A stretch of DNA of 64,000 bases from Saprospiraceae bacterium (GCA_020629715.1 JAHDCU010000005.1:124001-188000); one strand, 5' to 3'; numbered from the stretch's first letter, positions 12,465 to 20,752 are shown. Program-made: numbers and translations. The notes: generated by a model not told the origin, from the letters alone.

Positions 12465-12950
12465 ATGAAAACATGTATTTATTTAGGGCTTATTATGATG
12501 AGCCTCATAGCATGCCAAGCGCAGCAAACTACCACGAAGACGACAGAAAGGTCTGATGCTATTGTAAAAACGGATGCCGAATGGAAAGCTGAATTAAATG
12601 AACAGGAGTTTTATGTGCTTCGACAGGCAGGTACAGAACGCTCATTCACAGGTGATCTTTGGGACAATAAGAAGGAAGGTACTTATGTATGTCGTGGATG
12701 TCAGCTGCCTTTATTCTCATCGGAAACCAAGTTCAAATCAGGTACAGGCTGGCCGAGCTTTTATCAGCCGATCTCTGATGACTGTATCGCCGAGGATGTA
12801 GACTATAAGATCGGGTATAAGAGGGTAGAGGTGCATTGTGCTAGATGCGGTGGGCACCAAGGACATGTATTTGAGGATGGTCCTAAGCCTACGGGCCTGA
12901 GATACTGTATCAATTCTGTCTCATTGGATTTTGTGGAGAAAAAGGAGTAA
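12465..12950 (+). CDS. msrB: Lipoprotein peptide-methionine (R)-S-oxide reductase MsrB
   Basis: Reduces methionine R-sulfoxide in proteins. The 161-residue protein starts with a lipoprotein signal with lipobox LIAC (Cys17), so it probably acts on the periplasmic side of a membrane. The SelR domain has two zinc CxxC pairs (CRGCQLP and [10 protein letters not shown]). The catalytic site is RYCINSVSL; this is the Cys form, not selenocysteine. GTGWPSF and [15 protein letters not shown] are family signatures. A TACCTTTG element (12389-12396) about 70 bp upstream matches the -7 consensus but lacks a good -33 partner. The gene stands alone, just before the accessory island. Confidence 0.95.
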   Translation: MKTCIYLGLIMMSLIACQAQQTTTKTTERSDAIVKTDAEWKAELNEQEFYVLRQAGTERSFTGDLWDNKKEGTYVCRGCQLPLFSSETKFKSGTGWPSFYQPISDDCIAEDVDYKIGYKRVEVHCARCGGHQGHVFEDGPKPTGLRYCINSVSLDFVEKKE

Positions 12951-13070
12951 CAGGTACTCGTCTTTGACCAGCTTTGACTTTTTCTCTTTCCACTTGATTG
13001 GTTTTATAATGGGTAGCACTTTTGGGAAGTCTTCCGTATGACTGCAGGGAATATTCCATTATATTTAGCG

Positions 13071-13544
13071 TTACCTATCGTGACTCATTTCCATTAAATT
13101 CAAATTCTTTCTTTTTCGAATATTTGTTGAGTTGAATTTTTTGAGTTCGTTCTTTGCTTCGATGAACATCCATAGTTCTGGATTAATTCTAAACGCTTCA
13201 CCTACAAGAGTCGCAATCTTGCTATTAAATTTTCTTCTCCCTTAAAGCAGTGCATGAAGATTTCCATTTTCTATTTCTATGAATTCAGCAAACTTTGATT
13301 TCTTCAAATTATAAATAACGAGTAGTTTATTCAGAAATTCGCCTGCCTCTATTATTACTCCTTTATTGCCTTTTAGGTAAGTTTGCATCTCTAATTTGAC
13401 GCCTATTCTCTGATTTTCTTCCAATTCACTTTTAGGTAACTCTTTAATGTATGCGTCAAGAATATTCTTTGTTAATTTCTTGTCTTGATTTGTTGTCTCG
13501 TCTTTTTGAGAACCAAGTATCTGATCAAAATATTTATTCTTCAT
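13071..13544 (-). pseudogene. Xre/HigA-type antitoxin broken by an in-frame stop
   Basis: An open frame starts with ATG at 13544 and runs 100 codons, ending in TAA at 13244-13242. The same frame continues directly for another 56 codons to TAA at 13073-13071. Across the stop it reads NLHALL-stop-GRRKFNSK. In HigA-like helix-turn-helix antitoxins this place normally reads LLKGRR, and the continuation LVGEAFRINPELWMFIEAKNEL is the expected family tail (xxPELWxxIQxxxEL). A single A-to-T change in a lysine codon explains the stop. The start overlaps the end of the upstream toxin-like pseudogene by 11 bp, the usual layout of a translationally coupled toxin-antitoxin pair. A truncated product could still be made, but it would lack half the DNA-binding domain. 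Confidence 0.75.
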
Positions 13545-14025
13545 CGTTTAAATCTATTCCTAAGTTAGATAATATGAGTTGTTTTCCAATTTGTGAATTG
13601 ATGATCATTCGTTCCCGAAATATTAATTCAGCATTGTATTTTTCCTGATAGTATTCGATTAGATCTCCTTTACTTGTGAATACAAGAAAGCCTTTATAGT
13701 TGCCTTTATTCAGTTCGAATGACTTCAGGCAAGCATATGACATAAGGATTTCTGCAATGTTCTTGAATTTACCTTTTGAGCCGTAATTCCATGGAGCGAC
13801 TTCAATATTCTTAAGCACATAATAAGCATCGTTTTCCTCTTCGAGTATGATGATGCCTTGAACTTCCTATTCAAAGATTATGGTAAAGAATTTAGAAGAT
13901 TCGTTGAGTAACTGTTTCCAATTGAACTTCCAATCTTTATTAACGCCGTTGAGATTCTCTTTCGTAAAACTTTCAATTTAAGCAACAAACTCTTTATTTC
14001 GCCTGTTCTTTAAAACTGCTTGCAC
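13534..14025 (-). pseudogene. GNAT-fold toxin-like gene with two in-frame stops
   Basis: From a GTG at 14025 one frame of 163 codons runs to the stop at 13534, interrupted by TAA (13980-13978, codon 16) and TAG (13869-13867, codon 53). The intact parts read NLNGVNKDWKFNWKQLL, then EVQGIIILEEEN, IEVAPWNYGSKGKFKN and GFLVFTSKGDLIEYYQEKYN. The VAPWNYGSKG segment sits where GNAT acetyltransferases bind the CoA pyrophosphate, and FTSKGDLIEYY fits the last GNAT strand and helix. Length and pairing with an Xre-type partner suggest a GNAT toxin. Only a 94-codon piece from a GTG at 13815 or so remains open. Assignment rests on motif pattern alone. Confidence 0.65.
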
Positions 14026-14088
14026 ATGTAAATGTATCCATATTTGACACAATATGTAAGTAAAAAAACATTTTTTGACTCAAGGGAG

Positions 14089-14155
14089 CGGTGAATTATA
14101 CTTTGCGTCTCCGACGAAGGAGGATATACGATCATACTTATTGTTGGTGGCAGTA
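14089..14155 (-). other. attC-like site ending the HEPN cassette (degenerate right end)
   Basis: On the minus strand, after the HEPN gene stop, it reads TACTGCCACCAAC (14155-14143), then an imperfect stem with CTCC/GGAG and TATA/TATA, then AATTCACCG (14097-14089). TACTGCCACCAAC is nearly complementary to the cassette's own first bases, GTTAGGCGGCGGTA (two transitions and one gap). AATTCACCG is identical to the right end of the attC site at 14992-15053. After that G the similarity stops: CTCCCT replaces the expected TTRRRY. That G is where integron integrases cut attC (G^TT). Confidence 0.6.
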
Positions 14156-14160
14156 TTCTT

Positions 14161-14976
14161 TTACTTAAATCCAGCGAATTGAAGATTACCTTCACCCTTC
14201 GTAAATTTGACCATGTTCGCTGCAAATTCATTTATCATATTCAGGAAATTTAGGATTTGACTTTGATTAGGATTAAGTATTGTTAACTCATCTACTTTCA
14301 ATTCCGTCGAAAAATATTGCTCAAAAATATCTATTGCAGAATTTCCTATGTTGTTTAAAGTATCCTTCTCGATTAGCATTCCATTATGAGCAATCACATT
14401 TCTCAAAATTGAGGTTAATTCAAAAAATTCTTCCCAGTTTGATTTCAAATCTACCCTAACCTCATTTTTCATGAATTCCTCTACTTCTGGGGATTTAAAC
14501 TTCAAGTATTGTATTAGATGCCGATTATTTCGAGTGTTAAAATTCCCCCAGTTCTCTTTTTGAAAACAATCTCGAATTTCTTTATTGATTAGTTTGATTT
14601 CTTTCTTTCCAAAGTTCTTTGAGTCCTGACCCAAGAATTCTTCTAAAATCACAGATTGAAGTAATATTTCAACAGAATTATAAATTTTTAAAATGGAAGA
14701 ATTAATTATCCACCTAAAAAACAATTTTTTCTGTTCTCTTAAACTCTTAGTGGTAATTCTTATATCATTGTTTTGAAATACTTTTAAAAGACCATTACCC
14801 GATTTTTTATCTATGTCATAAATCGTAAAAATCGAGGCAAATAAATCTCTTTCATTCAATCCTTCATTTTCGTATTCATTGACAATTCTGCCGATTATTG
14901 ATTGCCATATCCAAATATCGGTCGAGACATTATAGACAGAATTTACATATTTTTCTATTGGTTCGTATTTTTTCAT
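14161..14976 (-). CDS. HEPN-like protein carried on a cassette
   Basis: A 271-residue, largely helical, lysine-rich protein that I do not recognise as a named family. Near the C-terminus, R192-NVIA-H197 (in LRNVIAHNGM) matches the RX4-6H motif of HEPN domains, many of which are RNases in toxin-antitoxin and anti-phage systems. The preceding helix (NWEEFFELTSILRNVIAHNG) fits the HEPN helix pattern; the first 150 residues show no motif I can name. The gene sits inside a 909-bp unit whose ends fit an integron cassette: the start codon is 21 bases after the upstream cassette junction and the stop is followed by an attC-like site. Base composition is more AT-rich than neighbouring core genes. RNase activity is inference. 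Confidence 0.65.
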   Translation of the reverse strand: MKKYEPIEKYVNSVYNVSTDIWIWQSIIGRIVNEYENEGLNERDLFASIFTIYDIDKKSGNGLLKVFQNNDIRITTKSLREQKKLFFRWIINSSILKIYNSVEILLQSVILEEFLGQDSKNFGKKEIKLINKEIRDCFQKENWGNFNTRNNRHLIQYLKFKSPEVEEFMKNEVRVDLKSNWEEFFELTSILRNVIAHNGMLIEKDTLNNIGNSAIDIFEQYFSTELKVDELTILNPNQSQILNFLNMINEFAANMVKFTKGEGNLQFAGFK

Positions 14977-14991
14977 TTTTGTTTTACCGCC

Positions 14992-15053
14992 GCCTAACGG
15001 TGAATTGTATCCTGCGTAGGCTTTAGCCTATGCTGTGATACATTGTGTTAGTG
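14992..15053 (-). other. attC (59-be) integron recombination site
   Basis: A 62-bp imperfect palindrome directly after the dCTP-deaminase-like stop codon. Minus strand in order: R'' CACTAAC, spacer ACAAT, L'' GTATC, a TAGGC-TAAA-GCCTA hairpin core, L' GATAC, spacer AATTCACC, R' GTTAGGC. R' matches the attC core GTTRRRY exactly. R'' (extended, TATCACTAAC) is only partly complementary to this R', but is perfectly complementary over 10 bases to GTTAGTGATA at the 5' boundary of the same cassette. That is expected, because the TTRRRY of an integrated attC belongs to the next cassette. Confidence 0.8.
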
Positions 15054-15057
15054 ATAG

Positions 15058-16947
15058 TTAATTTTCTTCTAATATTTTTCTTATTTTTTCTTGTTTCTTT
15101 TTATCCTTTGTAAGTTTATCCAAAATCTTCTGATCATCAATTTTAGGGTGAAGATTAACTCTAATATTTAACTCATCTTTATAGGGTAAGAATGATTCAT
15201 ATAGTCGATGAAACCCTCTTCCAACAGCACCTCGAAACATCAATAAGGTTGGATTTCTTCCTTCAGCATATGAACTTTTTAATATATGAGTTGTGGCAAT
15301 ACCCGGATATGGGTCTATAAAATAAATTGTTTTTATTCCTAGTTGGAATGCTTTTTTGCTGCATAGCTCGCAGGGACTTGAAGTAGTGTAAAGGTATCCT
15401 CCTTTTACTCCTTGACCACCATATTTCGTAATTTGAAGCATGGCATTTTCTTCAGCATGTAATGATCTAGTATGGACTTGGTTTTTCTCACCTTCAAAAG
15501 AATTGTGACATGTCTTAAAACAAAAAGAACAACTTCGTCCCTTGAGTTTATTATCTATATTATTTAAATCTATTTTACTTTTTACTTTTTCAACAAATGT
15601 CTCATCATCAGTATAAGAAGTTCGACCTTTTTCGAAATCACTAAATTGTTCCAGGTTTTTCTTATTAACTAAGTCAGTTAGATTTCTCAAATTACAAGGG
15701 GTTTGATACATTGCTACATCATTCCACCCTATAGCTTTAACACTATGAGATGCATCTGTTATAGCGGCACCAACTTGTCTAGAAATGCAGCCAGAATTTA
15801 CTTTTGCGTTAAAGGCAACCTGCATTGTTCTTTCTTGAGAAGAAGGCGTAACAATGCCAGGTTGGAACAATAGGGCTACAAATTTAACAAGTTGGCGATG
15901 TAAACATATTGACTGTTCATTTTCACCTAGATGAATCGATTCGTCATATTGTTTTGACCAAAATATATGATAATCAGATTTTTGAATACAGTTTTCAATA
16001 TCTGGAGAACTAAATTCTCCTTTATTCACTTCTCCTCCCTTATACTCGGAATCATCAATTTTATTATTAATTTTTAATGCTGCTTCAGCATTCGAATCAA
16101 ACAATTTTTCAAACTTCTCCCGTTTGTAAAGTTTTCTTTCATCGCTTGTTCTGTTAATTGCAATACAATAAAATCCAGCATACTTTTCTTTGAAGTATGT
16201 TAGTTCAAGTGAGTTCTTTAGTGAATCAATTACAATCCTACCATGATTATAATCAGATTTTCTGAAAGCTTTGATTACTCTATTTAATGTTTCTGCTACG
16301 GTGTAACTATTTTCTATTTTGGGGGATACGTTTGAATGTGATATAGTTCCATGTGCTCTTAAAGAGTAAGCTAAGTCTTGAAGTAGAAGCTTTGTTTTGC
16401 CAAAATTATATTTCTTAAGTGAATTGAAGAAATTGAGAGTCGAAGGTTCAATATATGAAAAGAAGATACTAGCTACTTCCTCTGATTCCTTTCCTTCCAA
16501 ACAATCCAATAATGTTGGACAAGTAAATGTTGAGAATTGATTATATAAAGTTTTGGTCAAAAGACTTTGAATAATAGCCGAAATATTATCTTCTTCAGAA
16601 AATCTAGGAGTTTCACCTTTAAAGCCACAAATCAAGTTGTCCATTGATTTATGCGCATCATCAAAACTCTTGTCAAGACATGACTGATGTAACAAGTGAA
16701 ACAAGAGAATTGATGAATATCTAATTATATAAAATGGCTTCCAATTCTCACCGTATTCAAGATACTTCTGACATATTTTAATCTTTATATCGTTAACATT
16801 TTTGGTGTCTAATTCAATACGTTTACTAGCTATGTCAATAAAGTTCTTTTTTGATAATAGGTCCGCAACAATTGAACACCCAGATCCACTTCTACCCGTA
16901 AGTCCTATTAGGGCAAAATTGTTTCGTAATTTATATAATTGTTCCAT
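15058..16947 (-). CDS. AvcD-like anti-phage dCTP/dCMP deaminase with N-terminal P-loop domain
   Basis: A 629-residue two-domain protein with the architecture of AvcD/DcdV defence proteins: an N-terminal P-loop kinase-like domain and a C-terminal zinc cytidylate deaminase. Known members convert dCTP and dCMP to uracil forms during infection, which starves phage DNA synthesis. The deaminase site is clear: H497-A-E499 (HAEENAML) and C526-xx-C529 (SSPCELCS); an extra cysteine cluster, CSFCFKTCH, lies just upstream. The N-terminal loop is GLTGRSGSGCS (15-25), where Cys24 stands in the place of the Walker A lysine. It is the only gene in a 1975-bp cassette-like unit: 10-bp inverted repeats GTTAGTGATA/TATCACTAAC flank it and an attC site follows. 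In Vibrio the activity is held in check by the upstream RNA AvcI; the cassette has only 25 bases before the start, so no such RNA fits there. Confidence 0.8.
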   Translation of the reverse strand: MEQLYKLRNNFALIGLTGRSGSGCSIVADLLSKKNFIDIASKRIELDTKNVNDIKIKICQKYLEYGENWKPFYIIRYSSILLFHLLHQSCLDKSFDDAHKSMDNLICGFKGETPRFSEEDNISAIIQSLLTKTLYNQFSTFTCPTLLDCLEGKESEEVASIFFSYIEPSTLNFFNSLKKYNFGKTKLLLQDLAYSLRAHGTISHSNVSPKIENSYTVAETLNRVIKAFRKSDYNHGRIVIDSLKNSLELTYFKEKYAGFYCIAINRTSDERKLYKREKFEKLFDSNAEAALKINNKIDDSEYKGGEVNKGEFSSPDIENCIQKSDYHIFWSKQYDESIHLGENEQSICLHRQLVKFVALLFQPGIVTPSSQERTMQVAFNAKVNSGCISRQVGAAITDASHSVKAIGWNDVAMYQTPCNLRNLTDLVNKKNLEQFSDFEKGRTSYTDDETFVEKVKSKIDLNNIDNKLKGRSCSFCFKTCHNSFEGEKNQVHTRSLHAEENAMLQITKYGGQGVKGGYLYTTSSPCELCSKKAFQLGIKTIYFIDPYPGIATTHILKSSYAEGRNPTLLMFRGAVGRGFHRLYESFLPYKDELNIRVNLHPKIDDQKILDKLTKDKKKQEKIRKILEEN

Positions 16948-16963
16948 AGTCTTATATTCTAAT

Positions 16964-16973
16964 TATCACTAAC
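16964..16973 (-). other. 5' boundary of the deaminase cassette (GTTAGTGATA)
   Basis: On the minus strand GTTAGTGATA starts 26 bases before the deaminase ATG. It is the exact reverse complement of TATCACTAAC (15056-15047) after the stop. In a free circular cassette these two would be R' and R'' of one attC site. No attC right end (AATTCACC) lies upstream, so no further cassette is visible on this side. Confidence 0.6.
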
Positions 16974-17079
16974 TCCATTATAACAGGAACTCACCCGACA
17001 AGCCCCTTTACGCTATCAAATATACACAATGAATTGATTATCAGATCATAGTAAGGTATTTGCAATATTTAAACCTTTA

Positions 17080-17116
17080 GTACATGAGTATAACCGATTA
17101 TAATCGAGTTATGTAC
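17080..17116. repeat. Imperfect palindrome upstream of the deaminase cassette
   Basis: The centre is the perfect 12-bp palindrome CGATTATAATCG. It extends to ATAAC/GTTAT with one bulged base and to GTAC/GTAC with a 6-base bulge. It lies about 130 bp upstream of the deaminase start and outside the cassette. It could be an operator or part of an RNA; nothing decides between these. The rest of 16948-17165 shows no other structure. Confidence 0.4.
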
Positions 17117-17165
17117 GACTGAATGATGATTGTTTATTATTAACTCCTATAAGATCATTACTACT

Positions 17166-17414
17166 CTAAAATGAAGAAAGTAAGAAAGTGATCAATATCA
17201 CGAATAAGGATATGCATAATGCTATTAATACTAGCCTTGACAGTTTGGTCCCAAAAGAGCTACTAGTATAATCTTTATGTTCTACGAGATGCTGATTTTT
17301 ACGATTCCAGGTATGATTACTGGATAACATTGGTTTAGATCTCTTAAATGAATTAGATCTGATCGAAGAGGTAGGAGCTGGTTTTCCAAGTGTATGTACG
17401 GTGCTGATTGGCAT
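17166..17414 (-). CDS. Possible small tail-anchored membrane protein
   Basis: An 82-codon frame with a basic, serine-rich N-terminal part (IRSNSFKRSKPML) and one strongly hydrophobic C-terminal segment (LVLIALCISLFVILITFLLSSF), which would give a tail-anchored protein. No family is recognised and the ribosome-binding region is unremarkable. A 40-codon plus-strand frame starts at the same place in the opposite direction, so at most one is likely real. I prefer this one because of the clean transmembrane segment. Confidence 0.35.
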   Translation of the reverse strand: MPISTVHTLGKPAPTSSIRSNSFKRSKPMLSSNHTWNRKNQHLVEHKDYTSSSFGTKLSRLVLIALCISLFVILITFLLSSF

Positions 17415-17541
17415 GATGAACTCTTTATATAGAGATAAAGAGAATCGTCCTAATAATCCACTTCACTCGATCAAGTTGGATGAAAATTCGATGAATTATA
17501 TTTCGATATGGAGAGACGTGAAAACTATATAATAATCGAAG

Positions 17542-18594
17542 CTAAGTGGACAAAATCTTGATGATGAATACCAGTACCACACTGACTACCAAACCAAAGA
17601 CCACTTTACTGAAATCCATCAATAGCATTTTGCTAGTGGCTTTAGTCAGCTTTTTATCTAATCGTAATCTAATTCCAATTTCTCGACCAGCAAGTAGGCC
17701 AATAAATATCCAAGTCGTACTCATGGGTAGTTTTGCACCCCATATACCGAAGTAATCATACTTAAATACATATAAGATAAGCCCATAGATAAAATCAATA
17801 ATCGTTGCACTCCGTATATCTGCGGTATTGGTTTTTACACGAACGACCTCTTGCACTGCACCACCTTTACGATAAAAGATATACGCAAGTAGTCCAAGTA
17901 TAATAAAGCTTGCGATCCCAAATTCTAGATGAGATAGATTTTTACCACCTTGGAGATAGATAAATATATTAGCAAGATCTTGTGTCAACCACTGAAACCA
18001 TAGAAATCCTGTCGATAGCCATTGTAGGATGGTCCACATTTTCTCTTCATTCTTTTGGATCGGATTGGCTATAAATCGCTTTTCGGTCAAAGAAGAAACT
18101 CCCAAATAGACTAAAATTGCAGAACTAAAGGCAATGACATAACCCATGCCTGATTTCCAAATCATACCCCCTAATTTCGCATCTGTATCAAATACACTTG
18201 CGACCATCGCCTCTAGATCATTGGGTATTTTTTGCAATGAAAACAAGGTTAAGATCATGAAGGTCGTACTGATAGGCACTCCAAATCTTGTGATGATAAG
18301 TAGTACTGCAGGTGGCAGCAAGTAGTACCATGCATAATTACTTGGCATCTCGGTATAGCTTTCCAATCGTCCGTATGCAATCGGGTATTGGTCACCAGTA
18401 GATAAAAGATCATATTGACCTACCACTAAAGCCGCTAATAGTATGCTTGCCGCGAATGCCCAAAGCGTATACCAAGGCAGTCTTTTTTCATTAGAAGTGA
18501 GGAAAGTACCTAAGGTTTGTATGACATCATTCCCTACTACAGAGTAGGCTGCTAGAGCGAAGCCTAACCACATTACAGTTGTACTCATATCCAT
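17542..18594 (-). CDS. PiT-like inorganic phosphate transporter family protein
   Basis: A 350-residue integral membrane protein with about ten hydrophobic segments. The two PiT signature regions are recognisable in altered form: VGNDVIQTLGTFL near residue 20 and GAKLPMSTTWIFIGLLAGREIG near residue 285, followed by MDFSKVVFGLVVSVVL. PiT proteins carry phosphate with a cation across the inner membrane. The paired STT motifs (GVPISTTFMIL and LPMSTTWIF) mark the two inverted halves. It is followed on the same strand by an unrelated Na/Pi-type carrier gene upstream (18680-20398), which supports a phosphate role. The substrate is inferred. Confidence 0.75.
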   Translation of the reverse strand: MDMSTTVMWLGFALAAYSVVGNDVIQTLGTFLTSNEKRLPWYTLWAFAASILLAALVVGQYDLLSTGDQYPIAYGRLESYTEMPSNYAWYYLLPPAVLLIITRFGVPISTTFMILTLFSLQKIPNDLEAMVASVFDTDAKLGGMIWKSGMGYVIAFSSAILVYLGVSSLTEKRFIANPIQKNEEKMWTILQWLSTGFLWFQWLTQDLANIFIYLQGGKNLSHLEFGIASFIILGLLAYIFYRKGGAVQEVVRVKTNTADIRSATIIDFIYGLILYVFKYDYFGIWGAKLPMSTTWIFIGLLAGREIGIRLRLDKKLTKATSKMLLMDFSKVVFGLVVSVVLVFIIKILST

Positions 18595-18679
18595 GCTAGA
18601 GGGAAGTTGTTTGCATCTTGATCCAAAAGTAAAAAACTAACTGAAACATCAAGAATTATTCATATTAAGTTTTGTAAAT

Positions 18680-20398
18680 CTACTTGCCATGTAGGTGCTT
18701 TGTGACTGCATATATCAAATTTGATATCTTTTCATACTCGTATACTAGGTTATTGAAGATCATGACGCCGTCGATATTAGTCTCGTCTAGATGTACTGAT
18801 CGTATATTTTCTGAGCGTAGAGACTGTTCAAGATTGTCGATGTCTACTTCGATCTTTTTGGCATCTGACTTCAGCTGCTCTGTGATTTCGATCGCTTTTA
18901 AGTTGGTCTTCATCTGCTCAATCGCGGAGTCTACTTTCTCTATCAAGCTATTGATACCTTCTCTTTGCTCAGGTGTAAACCAGATTTTATTATTGGATTT
19001 GTATTCTATTTCTTTACTGATCTGAAAATAGATATCGCATATGATTTCTAGATCATTACAGATGTTTATGTAACTTCTGAGGGTATAGCTAGTCTGTTCA
19101 GACATTTGCTCCCTTCCTAGTTTAGTGATGAAAGTAACAATCTCTCCCTCTAGTTTGTCACTTAATTTCTCATAGCGTTTTATGCCTTTGAGCAATATTT
19201 GCTTTTTCTTTTTGACTACACTATTGATGAGTTCCTTACTCAGGATGTTCATTTTTGCCACAACTTCTACGAGTCGAAGGGTTTCATTTTGGACTTCATT
19301 TAATGCGAGCTCAGGAGTAGCAAAATTAGAGGCAATATGATTGAGTTGGAAATCTTCTAAATCTTCTGCAGACTGTCGTACTGAACGTTTGGCTAAAGCA
19401 ATCAGAATACCAATAAATGGCAATAATATGATGGCATTGATGACATTAAAAGCAGTATGAAATACCGAAAGACTGATATCTATACCACTAGCATTTTCAT
19501 ACGGATTGGGCTGCTGAAATATATGCATAGATATCCAAGTGACCATATCTAAGAAAAATGGAAATAGTAGTAGCACCCAAGCAACACCTACGATATTAAA
19601 GAAAGAGTGAATTCTGGCAGAACGACGAGCATCGGTATTACCTATAAGTGATGCCACTTCGGCAGTCAAGGTTGTTCCTATATTTTCTCCTAATACCATA
19701 GCCGCCGCTACTTCAAAGCTTAACCAACCTTTGGAGCACATGGTCAATGTAAGTACCATTGCTGCACTAGATGATTGCAATACGATGGTCAGTATAGTCC
19801 CGATGAGTACAAAAAGTAGTATCGATACAAATCCACGATCAGAATACTCTCGTACCCATTCTAGGAGAGCGAGATCTGGATCTGATTTTATATCAGGGAC
19901 GGCATCTTGTAGAAAGCTTATCGCTAAAAATATAATCGCAAATCCTATCAAAAACTCTCCCCAATATCGAAGTCGACCTATATTTCTGAAAATTAACGGG
20001 ACCCCTATTGCCACTAAGAGGAGCGATAAGGTACTCATGGAGAGCAACATATTGTCCTGATTTCCGGTAAGCTCAAACTGAGATGCAATGATCCATGCAG
20101 TGATAGTTGTACCTATATTGGCACCCATCATGACTCCGGCAGACTGTTTGAGTGAAAGCAGACCTGCATTGACAAAACTTACAGTCATCACAGTAGTAGC
20201 TGAACTACTTTGGACAGTGGCGGTGGTAAATATTCCCGTCAAAAGACCGACAAAACGATTTTTAGTCATTGTTTTTAGAGTCCGCTGCAGCTGATTCCCA
20301 GCAGCCTTTTGGATACCTTCACTCATGATCTTCATGCCGTATATGAAGAAGGTCAGTGATCCAACGATCTTGATTATATTTACGATTCCAAATTCCAA
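18680..20398 (-). CDS. Na+/phosphate cotransporter family protein with C-terminal PhoU-like domain
   Basis: A 572-residue protein of the NptA/YjbB family. The two inverted membrane repeats each carry the QSSSA motif: TVQSSSATTVMTVSFVNAG near residue 63 and VLQSSSAAMVLTLTMCSKG near residue 209. The GANIGTTITAW and GENIGTTLTAE loops pair with them. The start FFIYGMKIMSEGIQKAAG is typical. After residue about 350 the protein is cytoplasmic and helical (PhoU-like), probably regulatory. It should export or import phosphate with sodium. Its neighbour on the same strand is the PiT-like gene, 85 bp downstream. Confidence 0.9.
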   Translation of the reverse strand: MEFGIVNIIKIVGSLTFFIYGMKIMSEGIQKAAGNQLQRTLKTMTKNRFVGLLTGIFTTATVQSSSATTVMTVSFVNAGLLSLKQSAGVMMGANIGTTITAWIIASQFELTGNQDNMLLSMSTLSLLLVAIGVPLIFRNIGRLRYWGEFLIGFAIIFLAISFLQDAVPDIKSDPDLALLEWVREYSDRGFVSILLFVLIGTILTIVLQSSSAAMVLTLTMCSKGWLSFEVAAAMVLGENIGTTLTAEVASLIGNTDARRSARIHSFFNIVGVAWVLLLFPFFLDMVTWISMHIFQQPNPYENASGIDISLSVFHTAFNVINAIILLPFIGILIALAKRSVRQSAEDLEDFQLNHIASNFATPELALNEVQNETLRLVEVVAKMNILSKELINSVVKKKKQILLKGIKRYEKLSDKLEGEIVTFITKLGREQMSEQTSYTLRSYINICNDLEIICDIYFQISKEIEYKSNNKIWFTPEQREGINSLIEKVDSAIEQMKTNLKAIEITEQLKSDAKKIEVDIDNLEQSLRSENIRSVHLDETNIDGVMIFNNLVYEYEKISNLIYAVTKHLHGK

Positions 20399-20450
20399 AC
20401 CTCAGTGACGTTTAGAACACCAAGGTAGCATTATAAATGTAAAGTCAGGA

Positions 20451-20639
20451 TTAATTTATAACGATCTGCTCACGGCTAAGCGTAGCTATTGGATTTTGAT
20501 TTCTTTCATAAAATCCTCTAAGTATTTTAAATGGGTACGTCAATACTGATAGGGTAGGTCTAGATAAGAGTTTTATCAGGCTATAGGGCATAACAATAGC
20601 AAGTAAAAATAAAGCTGTAAGTACGTGTTTGTAGTTCAT
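20451..20639 (-). CDS. Possible small membrane protein
   Basis: A 62-codon frame with an N-terminal hydrophobic helix (HVLTALFLLAIVMPYSLIKLL) and a basic remainder (FYERNQNPIATLSREQIVIN). No family is recognised. It stands alone between two minus-strand genes. It could be a real single-span protein or a chance frame. Confidence 0.35.
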   Translation of the reverse strand: MNYKHVLTALFLLAIVMPYSLIKLLSRPTLSVLTYPFKILRGFYERNQNPIATLSREQIVIN

Positions 20640-20752
20640 GATCTGAATTGTACTATAAAGATCATTACCGTCTGTAAATTCAGTTTTTACAACACTTTAA
20701 ACTATTATGATCAATATTAAACCAGTGTAAAGTATAGTGGACTAATAAGTAT

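Noticed and set aside
13005-13063. Inverted repeat TATAATGG/CCATTATA past the broken antitoxin, with TCCATTATA repeated at 16974-16982 as a possible island border
   Set aside because: A 9-bp AT-rich match is expected by chance at this scale, and no integrase or tRNA gene supports an attachment site.
14010-14231. 73-codon minus-strand frame across the HEPN cassette end
   Set aside because: It reads through the attC-like site and the ends of two other frames, with no domain support.
17412-17534. 40-codon plus-strand frame divergent from the small membrane-protein frame
   Set aside because: No ribosome-binding site, no recognisable feature, and its start coincides with the opposite frame's start.
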